From: Adhaeribacter_A terreus
Lineage (GTDB): Bacteria; Bacteroidota; Bacteroidia; Cytophagales; Hymenobacteraceae
Length of the DNA: 64,000 bases
Assembly: GCF_042657365.1 (NCBI RefSeq)
Contig: NZ_JBHSKT010000003.1
Location: forward strand, 451,686-515,685
Reading direction: 5' to 3'
Made by a program: the position numbers and the translations under genes. Shown in pieces: positions 7,840-15,200 of this stretch (its first letter is position 1; each line of letters opens with the position of its first letter). Below the pieces are notes generated by a model. The model ran no database searches. It was given only the letters and a program-made list of their open reading frames with translations, and had not been told where the DNA came from.

Positions 7840-8628
7840 TCAATTTGTTTGTTGCACATTGCTTACATTAAAGGTTCCGATCTGCGTTGTAGTATTTGTG
7901 TGAGCGTTTCCAAGCTGCTCCGTAAAAGAAAAGTTTGCATCTCCTATCTGATCAACCTGCGATATGTTATGGTCACCATCTTGTTCCACATAATTATAGT
8001 TTCCATTACCCAATTGATCCACTGTAGACCAATTGTCATTACCTACCTGAATTACGCCGGAATAATTCCAGTCACCTTCCTGCAGCACATGAGAAAAATG
8101 CTCATCGCCATATTGGCCTACTCCTGAATTATTTGCATTACCGGTTTGCTCTGCATGCGAAACATGTACGTAGCCAACCTGGGTAACGAAAGATTTGTTA
8201 TCATCTCCCGTCTGAAATATATCCGATTCGTGACTATAGCCGGTTTGCGCAGCAATGGCAAAGTTCAGCCAACCAGTTTGCGTTACATCGGAACTGTGAA
8301 AATCGCCCGACTGGCCAACAATTGCCCTGTTATCAGATCCCGTTTGCTCTACTTCAGAATGACTTTGGTCCCCGATCTGTGTAACCTCCGCTTCATTGCT
8401 ATTCCCGATCTGATCCACATAAGAATCATTCCAGACACCTTCCTGCTCAACGTCAGATTCATTTTCATTTCCTGTCTGTAAAACAACCGAAATATTTTGA
8501 AGTCCTTCCTGAGCTACCAACGAGGTATTATCATCTCCCAATTGCATAACTTCGTTTTTGTTATTCTGAGCAAATGAAAGGTTTGCAGCGCAACATGCAG
8601 CTGCGGCAATCAGCATTATTCTTTTCAT
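7840..8628 (-). CDS. Curlin-repeat amyloid subunit with 22 eleven-residue units
   Basis: A 262-residue secreted protein: signal peptide ending 'AANLSFAQ', then 22 consecutive eleven-residue units N-x-S-x-V-x-Q-x-G-x-x ('NTSLVAQEGLQ', 'NESDVEQEGVW', 'NWSTVDQLGNG'). Several units start with His instead of Asn ('HSSDVTQTGWL', 'HESDIFQTGDD', 'HFSHVLQEGDW'). The composition is strongly acidic and aromatic (Trp and Tyr in the loops). It is a candidate structural curli subunit. E. coli CsgA has five 22-residue repeats, so this is twice as long. It has its own terminator at 7774-7813, so the curlin genes are separate or attenuated units rather than a single tight operon. Confidence 0.9.
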   Translation of the reverse strand: MKRIMLIAAAACCAANLSFAQNNKNEVMQLGDDNTSLVAQEGLQNISVVLQTGNENESDVEQEGVWNDSYVDQIGNSNEAEVTQIGDQSHSEVEQTGSDNRAIVGQSGDFHSSDVTQTGWLNFAIAAQTGYSHESDIFQTGDDNKSFVTQVGYVHVSHAEQTGNANNSGVGQYGDEHFSHVLQEGDWNYSGVIQVGNDNWSTVDQLGNGNYNYVEQDGDHNISQVDQIGDANFSFTEQLGNAHTNTTTQIGTFNVSNVQQTN

Positions 8629-8706
8629 ACTTCTTTAAATTTAGGTTTTCTAAAATGGACATAGGCAGAATTGCCAATACTTTGCAACACAAAAAATAAG
8701 CGCGAA

Positions 8707-8736
8707 AAAACGCTATGCCGGAAGTTCTGAAAAGTC
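8707..8736 (+). repeat. Dispersed element, copy 8
   Basis: Core AAAACGCTATGCCGGA is degenerate on its right side; the arm TGAAAAGTC is intact. It lies between curlin genes. Confidence 0.7.
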
Positions 8737-8796
8737 TGAAAGGACAGGAAAACAGATCTGAAGGATTACAGTTTCAGGATTTACCTGTAAGATTTG

Positions 8797-8838
8797 AAAA
8801 AAAGGAACACCGGCAAACAAAATGTCTGCCGGTGTTCT
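8797..8838 (-). terminator. Terminator after the 23-unit curlin gene
   Basis: On the minus strand, stem GAACACCGGCA / TGCCGGTGTTC is followed by CTTTTTTTC. Confidence 0.8.
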
Positions 8839-8879
8839 TAAGTGGTTCCTTATAAAGGGTTCTTTTTAATTGCGGGTTT

Positions 8880-9701
8880 TTAGTTAGTCTGGTGAACAAA
8901 GCTGCCGTTACCATTGCCAATCTGCAGTACATTGCTAGAGTGGAAAGCACCTGTCTGAATTACTGCAGAACCGTTGCCATCGCCATACTGACCTACGCTA
9001 GACCAGTTGTCATAACCAGCCTGTAAAACCAGTGAGCCATTGTAGTTACCGTCCTGCTCAACGCGAGAGCCATTCTCCTCGCCCAGCTGAACAACTAACG
9101 ATCCGTTACGACGGCCATCCTGCTCAACTCTAGACCAGTTATCATCACCTAACTGACCAACCAGGGAAAGGTTGTCGTGGCCATCCTGATAAACCCGAGA
9201 TTCGTTATCATCGCCAACCTGAGCTACAGCAGACAAGTTATTCGAGCCATCTTGTTCTACGCGAGAAATGTTGTCCTCACCAAGTTGAATTACGAGAGAT
9301 CCGTTAGCGTAACCATCCTGCTCAACATCAGATCTGTTGTCGTCACCAAACTGTGCTACGATCGATCCGTTGCCAAAACCTTTCTGATCTACATCAGAAT
9401 CATGGCTGCTTCCAACCTGCACTACTAAAGATCCGTTGCCTGCACCGATCTGATCTACGTGAGATTCGTTTCGGGTACCGATCTGGGCAACCAGAGATTC
9501 GTTGAATCCGCCATATTGGCCTACAGTAGATTCATTGTCTTTTCCAGCCTGGAAAACTCTTGAGCCATTCAACAGGCCATGTTGATCAACCAGAGATGTG
9601 TTATCATCTCCATACTGCAACACATCGCTATCGTTTCCTTGAGCGAAAGATGTGTTTACTGCGAAGAACGCAACGGCGGCAGCTAGCATTACTTTTTTCA
9701 T
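8880..9701 (-). CDS. csgA: Major curlin-like subunit CsgA with 23 eleven-residue units
   Basis: A 273-residue protein: signal peptide ending 'VNTSFAQ', then 23 uninterrupted units N-x-S-x-V-x-Q-x-G-x-x with almost no irregularity. Units alternate between charged ('NRSDVEQDGYA', 'NISRVEQDGSN', 'NWSRVEQDGRR') and hydrophobic ('NGSLVIQLGED', 'NLSLVGQLGDD', 'NGSLVVQLGEE') forms, so the true period is 22 residues with two different strands. The cap 'HSSNVLQIGNGNGSFVHQTN' closes the array. It is first of the curlin genes after csgG and has a long AT-rich leader (9702-10129), consistent with a strong separate promoter. The symbol is used for the family; orthology to a specific CsgA is not established. 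Confidence 0.9.
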   Translation of the reverse strand: MKKVMLAAAVAFFAVNTSFAQGNDSDVLQYGDDNTSLVDQHGLLNGSRVFQAGKDNESTVGQYGGFNESLVAQIGTRNESHVDQIGAGNGSLVVQVGSSHDSDVDQKGFGNGSIVAQFGDDNRSDVEQDGYANGSLVIQLGEDNISRVEQDGSNNLSAVAQVGDDNESRVYQDGHDNLSLVGQLGDDNWSRVEQDGRRNGSLVVQLGEENGSRVEQDGNYNGSLVLQAGYDNWSSVGQYGDGNGSAVIQTGAFHSSNVLQIGNGNGSFVHQTN

Positions 9702-10129
9702 AATAGTTTTTGGTTTTTGGTTAGAAATAAAGATTTATATGGTCTTATACTTCTGACAACCTCGAAGGTTATATTTTTTTTTATATTTTTTTATGTTTTT
9801 GGACAATTTATTAACCTTTTATTTACATTTAAACAATATTTTATATGATATTAGTCATTATACATGAAAATTTTACAATATGTTTGCACTAAAAAACCCA
9901 AAAAATATTAGTATTTTTTTTATTAATAAATATTCTTATTCCAATTTTTAATTAAATTATGAATATATATTACACTTCATTGAGAAATTAATTAAGTTAT
10001 ATTTCACAATTTTATAGTTCACTTATAGCTAAAGCATTAATTAATATTAATAAAACTTTAAGTATGTGTTATTTTATTATCAACATTTACTTATTAATCT
10101 TTATCCAACCATCTCCGAAATTCGATAGC
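9702..10129. other. AT-rich intergenic region upstream of the major curlin gene
   Basis: About 430 bases, very rich in A and T, with no reading frame that looks coding and no copy of the dispersed element, although copies occur in the other curlin gaps. It presumably carries the promoter and regulator sites for the curlin gene on the minus strand. I could not fix a convincing -33/-7 pair. Homopolymer tracts (for example around 9774-9796) suggest strong DNA curvature. Confidence 0.5.
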
Positions 10130-10160
10130 AAAAAAAAATGGCCTCTTAAGGAGGCCATTG
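10130..10160 (-). terminator. Terminator of the csgE-csgF-csgG unit
   Basis: On the minus strand, stem AATGGCCTC / GAGGCCATT with a TTAA loop is followed by eight Ts. Confidence 0.85.
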
Positions 10161-10182
10161 AAACGTGTGTAGTAGTTAATCA

Positions 10183-11658
10183 TCAACGGGGGGCAGATTT
10201 ATTTTTATTTACGAAGAGAGGCCCCAAGTACCAGTTTATTCCGAACTTTCCGCTCCAGTAATAGTCGTTGTATTTTCCCTGCTCCAGCCCATCCAGATTA
10301 TCGCTGAAGAGATAATGATTCTGGAGCGACAAATTTAACCCGAGCCGGTCTTTCACCAGGAATTCCAAACCAACGCCGGCATTTACCGAAGGGAACAATT
10401 CATAATTCGTGGCAGAAAGCAGATCCTCCTGCGTAGCAATAACGCCTAAACCACCAATTATATAAGGTGTATAGCGGTCTTTCGGGAAGAGCCGGTACAA
10501 CATACCTACTTCTGCGAAAGAAAGATCAGCGTTAAAAGCATTGGTAGCAAAAAGTTTTCCCCGGCCCACTTTCATATAATAACCCAGGTAATTGCGGGTG
10601 TTTAAAGTCAGCATGAGATCGCCGATGGGCCTTATCTGGGAATTGGCAAAATCACCGTCGTAATCTACGCCGCCGGCATTAAAACCAATGCTCAATAAAC
10701 TGCGACGATCTACCAGTAAACGGCCTAACTCATCGGTAAAGCGGTTCTCGTTTTTCTCGGCCATGTATTTACTGATAACCGATTTGTTGATTTCTGCCCG
10801 GATCTTCGTAGCATTTATGGTATCGCTTCCTAAAGATTTGGAGCGTTCACCTGCTTTAAATTGCCACATGCCTTCAATTACGCCTTCAATGATCAAACTT
10901 TGCACGGCTTTTTCAATTGCTTCTTTCACCGCCATTTCCGAAGGTTCGTTATACGTAAATCCTGTTTCGGTTTCAAGCAATCGTTTGAATTTTACGAACC
11001 GGAATAAACCAACATCTACCTGTTGCGAAAGTATCGTTTTAGAAGTGTAAACCGTTTTTAAGATCCGGCCATTGCTGGTTGAAATGGCACGTAAATAAAT
11101 AGTTACCCGGTCTTCGCGATATTGCCCGGAAGCACCGGCACCAAAATACCGCAAACCGGCGCCACCCGTCAGCATGTTCGCATCGTAAGAAATAATGCCA
11201 CCTTCCAGCACAATGCCGGCAAAAAGCAAGGGCGGTAGCATGGGTTCTTTTCTACCGGTTTGTTCCGCATATTCGGCGCGGCTGGAACGAATGATCTTGC
11301 GTTCGTTCAATAAGTTGCCCAGATTTTCGCGTTCTATAACGGTAAACCAACCAGATTCTTCCAGCGCCCGGAGTAAAACTGAAGTTGCGCCCTGTGTAAC
11401 TGCCGTAGAAAAACTGGAGCCTGTGGGCGAAGGTTTATACTGGCCAGTCTGATCACGGAATTTATAAACTGCGGCCACGATCTTTTCTTCCGGAGCCGGC
11501 AGGTCTATTAAATTATCGTGGCCAGGAGCTTCCGCACCGATCCGGGCTTTTGATGTTTTTAAAGGCTGATGGAAATACGGCGCACAGCCAAAACTCAGGC
11601 CGGCCAGCGCTACAAAAAGAAACAGTTGCCGGAAGTAATTTCTATTTACGTTTTTCAT
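10183..11658 (-). CDS. csgG: CsgG curli secretion channel with C-terminal outer-membrane barrel extension
   Basis: A 491-residue lipoprotein: signal with lipobox LSFGC (Cys about residue 25) and then 'APYFHQPLKTSKARIGAEAP', a CsgG start. CsgG motifs continue: 'VAAVYKFRDQTGQYKPS', 'TQGATSVLLRALEESGWFTV', 'RENLGNLLNERKII', 'GGIISYDANMLTGGAG', 'REDRVTIYLRAIST' and 'KTILSQQVDVGLFRFV'. CsgG forms the nonameric outer-membrane pore that exports curlins. E. coli CsgG is about 277 residues. Here another ~180 residues follow residue ~310 and look like a small outer-membrane beta-barrel ('LLSIGFNAGGVDYDGDF', 'YTPYIIGGLGVIATQ', 'YYWSGKFGINWYLG'). It is third in the csgE-csgF-csgG run. Confidence 0.93.
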   Translation of the reverse strand: MKNVNRNYFRQLFLFVALAGLSFGCAPYFHQPLKTSKARIGAEAPGHDNLIDLPAPEEKIVAAVYKFRDQTGQYKPSPTGSSFSTAVTQGATSVLLRALEESGWFTVIERENLGNLLNERKIIRSSRAEYAEQTGRKEPMLPPLLFAGIVLEGGIISYDANMLTGGAGLRYFGAGASGQYREDRVTIYLRAISTSNGRILKTVYTSKTILSQQVDVGLFRFVKFKRLLETETGFTYNEPSEMAVKEAIEKAVQSLIIEGVIEGMWQFKAGERSKSLGSDTINATKIRAEINKSVISKYMAEKNENRFTDELGRLLVDRRSLLSIGFNAGGVDYDGDFANSQIRPIGDLMLTLNTRNYLGYYMKVGRGKLFATNAFNADLSFAEVGMLYRLFPKDRYTPYIIGGLGVIATQEDLLSATNYELFPSVNAGVGLEFLVKDRLGLNLSLQNHYLFSDNLDGLEQGKYNDYYWSGKFGINWYLGPLFVNKNKSAPR

Positions 11659-11724
11659 TGGAGCAGCTTCGGAAGTTATCGGATCAGGATTAGGTTAGCA
11701 GGAATTTTATTTGAGAACTAATGC

Positions 11725-11754
11725 GAGTTTTCAGCCTAAAAAGGATACCATTTT
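11725..11754 (-). repeat. Dispersed element, copy 9
   Basis: The minus-strand core is AAAATGGTATCCTTTT, then TAGGC, then TGAAAACTC. It lies between csgF and csgG. Confidence 0.8.
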
Positions 11755-11813
11755 CAACTGAAAGGAAGGCCATTTGGTAAAACAGCCTTCGGCAAACTTG
11801 CTTCAGAAAATAC

Positions 11814-12242
11814 TCAGGGCATTTTAGGAATGGTAATAGTAGTCTGGTTGCCGGTTACAATATCCTGCACCACCACATTCACCCCATCGGAAGCCGAACT
11901 GATATCGATCTCATAATCACCGATCGCGAATTTACCGTCCTTTAAACCGGAATCGCCAAACTGCTGCGCAATAAGCCTTCTGGATAATTCGCTCAGTATC
12001 TGCTGGTTAAGCCGGTCCTGAAAACTTTTAAGCGGATCGTTATCTAAAAGATCTTTGAACTGACTATTCTCGTCTTCGAGCTTATTCTGGGCTGTGGCCG
12101 AACTTTGCAGCCATTGGTAATTGAAGGTGTTTCCACCGAAAGCCGGATTTTTGGGTTCGTACACAAAATCCTGGGCAGATACTTTTTGGGCGAGTAAAAA
12201 GAACCCGATCAGGCAGATCAGGATAAAAGCAAGCTTTTTCAT
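11814..12242 (-). CDS. csgF: Curli nucleation/secretion factor CsgF
   Basis: A 142-residue periplasm-to-surface protein. The start is placed at the ATG giving 'MKKLAFILICLIGFFLLAQK', a normal signal peptide; an in-frame ATG ten codons upstream is possible but would spoil the signal. The mature N-terminus 'QDFVYEPKNPAFGGNTFNYQW' is the strongly conserved CsgF segment (family pattern F-x-x-x-x-P-x-F-G-G-x-x-x-x-x), which inserts into the CsgG pore. The C-terminal strand pair 'VQDIVTGNQTTITIP' is also typical. CsgF couples the pore to the nucleator. It lies 78 bases after csgE and 155 before csgG in one transcription direction. Confidence 0.92.
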   Translation of the reverse strand: MKKLAFILICLIGFFLLAQKVSAQDFVYEPKNPAFGGNTFNYQWLQSSATAQNKLEDENSQFKDLLDNDPLKSFQDRLNQQILSELSRRLIAQQFGDSGLKDGKFAIGDYEIDISSASDGVNVVVQDIVTGNQTTITIPKMP

Positions 12243-12291
12243 AATTTCATTTTTCGGAAGATTAATTATCATAGTTAAGTATAGTTTTAAT

Positions 12292-12321
12292 TAGTTTTCA
12301 GGCCTAAAAGCATAGCGTTTT
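12292..12321 (-). repeat. Dispersed element, copy 10, over the csgE stop codon
   Basis: The minus-strand core AAAACGCTATGCTTTT starts in the csgE stop codon TAA; spacer AGGCC and arm TGAAAACTA follow. Confidence 0.85.
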
Positions 12322-12962
12322 TAAAACAGGCCGGTGCCTTGCTGGTCATCGCTATCTATCTGGTTTTTCAGGTTTTCGTAATTTAAAAGGTAACCCCGCG
12401 TAGATTCCACGGCATTTAAAGCGGCGGCTTCCAGCATATCGTAGCGGGGTTGCAGGTTTTCTTCAATGATCTCCACATCGTTAACCGCAACAATGATCTG
12501 AAATCCACGGCCGCGCAATGGACGTTCAATGATCCGGACGGTGTAATTGTTAACCTGTTCGGGTGCTTCCCAGCTGCTGTAAAAAATATCGTAGAAATCG
12601 TGGCCGGTTTTGGTGAGGGTTTCATCTATCAGCAAGCCGTCTATTTCAAAAATGAGAGCACTTTCGGCTTTCTGCTGCTTGTCTTTTAAAACTTCTTCGA
12701 AGATCTTTTTGAGTGCATCCGGGGCTGGTTGAATGGCTTTCTTCTTATTTTTATTCGTGGCCTGGGCTTTATTATTTTCGGATGCTTTAGGTTTTACGGT
12801 GTTGCCAGATTTCCCAACCGGGGCTGCCTGGGTTTTGGTTTTAGAAGGATTTTGTTTCGGAGCAGTTTTGGGAGGAATTTTGCTACCGTTTTGCTGACTG
12901 AATGCACAGAATGGCAGCAGCATAACCAATAGGCCGACAACGATAGCTTTGAAAGGAAACAT
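12321..12962 (-). CDS. csgE: Curli assembly factor CsgE with a basic low-complexity linker
   Basis: A 213-residue protein. A signal peptide ends 'LLPFCAFSQ' (about residue 23), followed by about 60 residues rich in Lys, Pro, Asn and Ala ('KTAPKQNPSKTKTQAAP'). The CsgE domain covers residues ~85-205. Its signature is 'FEIDGLLIDETLTKTGHDFY' with DIFYSSW after it, close to the E. coli pattern G-L-I-(V/I)-D-(E/H)-T-x-T-x-x-G-x-D-F-Y; next comes 'RIIERPLRGRGFQIIVAVND'. CsgE caps the periplasmic side of CsgG and feeds substrate in. E. coli CsgE is about 130 residues and lacks the linker. It is the first gene of the unit; its promoter must lie in 12963-13200. Confidence 0.92.
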   Translation of the reverse strand: MFPFKAIVVGLLVMLLPFCAFSQQNGSKIPPKTAPKQNPSKTKTQAAPVGKSGNTVKPKASENNKAQATNKNKKKAIQPAPDALKKIFEEVLKDKQQKAESALIFEIDGLLIDETLTKTGHDFYDIFYSSWEAPEQVNNYTVRIIERPLRGRGFQIIVAVNDVEIIEENLQPRYDMLEAAALNAVESTRGYLLNYENLKNQIDSDDQQGTGLF

Positions 12963-13204
12963 AACAATCCGGAAGTTAAAAGCGCGTAATCTGAGAGTAA
13001 GTTCTGCGTATACGAACCTTACTTAATATTATGTTTCCAATATTATTTTTAACTTAATGGGTATTACTAAGATAATATGACGGTTAGCAGGCACATTCCG
13101 GACGTTCACCTGCACCGGCGGGTTCTATACAAAAAATGCAGTTATTTTTATTGCGAATTAAATTTGTTTACAAGCTCGAGAAAGGCGTTCCACAATTCAT
13201 AAAA
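12963..13204. promoter_or_regulatory. Upstream region of csgE with AT-rich dyad
   Basis: The 240-base gap between csgE (minus) and the next terminator holds no gene. Around 13026-13048 is an imperfect dyad, AATATTATG / CCAATATT, which could be an operator. No specific regulator can be named from the sequence. Confidence 0.3.
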
Positions 13205-13239
13205 CAAAAAAGCCTTTCCATTGCTGGAAAGGCTTTTTC
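13205..13239 (-). terminator. Terminator of the pyruvate dehydrogenase E2 gene
   Basis: On the minus strand, stem AAAGCCTTTCC / GGAAAGGC is followed by TTTTTTG. The loop sequence resembles that of the terminator at 3911-3945. Confidence 0.8.
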
Positions 13240-13260
13240 ATCTTAAAACGATAGCTTTAT
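13233..13260 (-). repeat. Dispersed element, copy 11, between stop codon and terminator
   Basis: The minus-strand core ATAAAGCTATCGTTTT begins at the E2 stop codon; the arm GATGAAAAAG merges into the terminator stem. Confidence 0.65.
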
Positions 13261-14969
13261 TAAACAAGCATCCGGATCGGATCTTCGAGCAGATTTTTAA
13301 AGGTTTGCAGGAAAGCAGAACCAACCGCACCATCTACCACGCGGTGATCGCAGCTCAAGGTTACTTTCATTACATTACCTACTACAATCTGACCGTTTCG
13401 TACCACCGGTTTCTGCGTGATCGCGCCAACTGCCATGATGCAGGCATCCGGCGGATTAATGATAGCGGTAAATTCTTCGATGCCGAACATGCCCAGGTTG
13501 GAAATGGTAAAGGTATTGCCTTCCCAATCTGATGGTTGTAGTTTTTTCGACTTTGCTTTTCCGCCCAGGTCTTTCACTTCGCCGGCGATCTGGCTCATGG
13601 TTTTAACGTCGGCGTTGCGCACAACCGGCACCAATAAACCTTCTTCTACGGCCACGGCTACACCAATATTGATCTGCTTGTTCAGACGAATCTTATCGCC
13701 GAGCCATGAAGAATTAACGTATGGATGTTGCTTTAAAGCAGCAGCAGCGGCCTTAATTACCATATCGTTGAAAGAGATCTTCACCGGTGAAATTTCGTTC
13801 AGGCTGGTGCGCGCAGCTACCGCTTTATCCATGTCAATTTCCATGGTGAGGTAGAAGTGCGGCGCAGAGAATTTGCTTTCGGCTAAACGCTTGGCAATGA
13901 TCTTACGCATCTGGCTTACCGGAATTTCCTGACCTGGCTCACCTGCCGGAGCAGCTGCGGCTTGGGTTGGAGCAGCTTGCGGAGCTTTGGCAGCCGATGG
14001 CTGAAAGTTCTCGATATCGCGCAGCACAATTCTGCCGTTATCGCCGGAACCTTTAATTTCAGATAAGTTATAGCCTTTTTCTTTTGCTACTTTTTTAGCT
14101 AAAGGCGAAGCTTTTACGCGGCCGCCTTCTTCTGAAGTTGTTTGCTGTGCATTTCCGGCCGGAACAGATTTTGTTTCCTGGGTTTCAGCGCCTTTCTGCG
14201 TTTTGCTGTCAGTTTGCGCGTTTTCAGTTTCGGCTTCAGACTTAGAACCAGATTTAGCTTCAGTTTTTTCTTCCGAATCGCTACCGTTTCCGCCGTCTAA
14301 CAATTGTTTGTAATCGGCACCTGCTTCGCCAATAATTGCTAAAACGCTGTCTATCGGAGCGGCATTTCCGGCTTCTACACCTATATATAATAAAGTGCCG
14401 TCTTCGTAGCTTTCCAGGTCCATGGTGGCTTTGTCGGTTTGCACCTCGGCCAGCACGTCGCCAGATTTTACTTTATCGCCTACTTTTTTATTCCAGCGCT
14501 CAATTACACCTTCCGTCATGGTGTCGCTCATTTTCGGCATCCGGATAACGGTGGCATTTACGTTCGCAGCAGCTTTCTTTTCAGCGGGTTTGCTTTCAGC
14601 TTTTTTCTCTTCTTTCGGAGCTTCTTCTATTGAAGTTTCTTCCTTAGAGGTTTCGTTTTTTGGTGCTTCTTCGGTTTTTGCAGCGGCTTTGCCGTTACCA
14701 CCTTCTTTCAGCAAACCGGAAATATCTTCGCCTTTTTTGCCCACAATTGCCAGAATGCCGTCAACAGCAACCGCATCGCCTTCTTTGGGACCAATGTATA
14801 ACAGGGTGCCGTCTTCGTAATTTTCCAGCTCCATCGTGGCTTTATCGGTTTGCACTTCCGCCAGAATATCGCCAGATTTTACGGTATCGCCCTCTTTTTT
14901 CAGCCAGGAAGAGATAACACCTTCGGTCATGGTGTCGCTCATCTTAGGCATTCTTATTATTTCGGCCAT
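13260..14969 (-). CDS. Pyruvate dehydrogenase complex dihydrolipoamide acetyltransferase (E2)
   Basis: A 569-residue acyltransferase core of the pyruvate dehydrogenase complex, which passes the acetyl group from lipoyl-lysine to CoA. The start is set at 'MAEIIRMPKMSDTMTEG'; an upstream in-frame ATG adds 19 residues with no family similarity. Two lipoyl domains have the modified lysine in TDKAT at about residues 43 and 180. A peripheral-subunit-binding domain follows ('VKASPLAKKVAKEKGYNLSE'), and the catalytic domain ends with 'CDHRVVDGAVGSAFLQTF', holding the H-x-x-x-D-G active site. The linkers are Glu/Lys/Ala-rich. A symbol is left out because aceF and pdhC are both in use. No E1 or E3 gene is adjacent. 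Confidence 0.95.
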   Translation of the reverse strand: MAEIIRMPKMSDTMTEGVISSWLKKEGDTVKSGDILAEVQTDKATMELENYEDGTLLYIGPKEGDAVAVDGILAIVGKKGEDISGLLKEGGNGKAAAKTEEAPKNETSKEETSIEEAPKEEKKAESKPAEKKAAANVNATVIRMPKMSDTMTEGVIERWNKKVGDKVKSGDVLAEVQTDKATMDLESYEDGTLLYIGVEAGNAAPIDSVLAIIGEAGADYKQLLDGGNGSDSEEKTEAKSGSKSEAETENAQTDSKTQKGAETQETKSVPAGNAQQTTSEEGGRVKASPLAKKVAKEKGYNLSEIKGSGDNGRIVLRDIENFQPSAAKAPQAAPTQAAAAPAGEPGQEIPVSQMRKIIAKRLAESKFSAPHFYLTMEIDMDKAVAARTSLNEISPVKISFNDMVIKAAAAALKQHPYVNSSWLGDKIRLNKQINIGVAVAVEEGLLVPVVRNADVKTMSQIAGEVKDLGGKAKSKKLQPSDWEGNTFTISNLGMFGIEEFTAIINPPDACIMAVGAITQKPVVRNGQIVVGNVMKVTLSCDHRVVDGAVGSAFLQTFKNLLEDPIRMLV

Positions 14970-15075
14970 AAATTTTGTATCGCTTTTAAATCGCCCCAAA
15001 AATAGGCCGAAAATTAGTTTATTCAAACTTCCGGCCTGCTTTTGTTCAGCTTTAAGTTTTTCTGAAGGTTTACAG

Positions 15076-15105
15076 GAGTTTTTTGGTTGAAAAGGATAGT
15101 GTTTT
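15076..15105 (-). repeat. Dispersed element, copy 12
   Basis: The minus-strand core is AAAACACTATCCTTTT, spacer CAACC, arm AAAAAACTC. It lies upstream of the E2 gene. Confidence 0.8.
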
Positions 15106-15200
15106 TGGATCAGGATTAGTAAGATTTAACAGTTTCCAGCTATTAAAATGCTTCAGCCAATTTAAAATGGTAAGCTTGAGGCGGGAAATGATCAAATTCT

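Noticed and set aside
6952..9701. Regular DNA repeats of about 33 and 66 nt as CRISPR-like or satellite arrays
   Set aside because: They are codons of the eleven-residue curlin units; open frames with signal peptides explain them fully.
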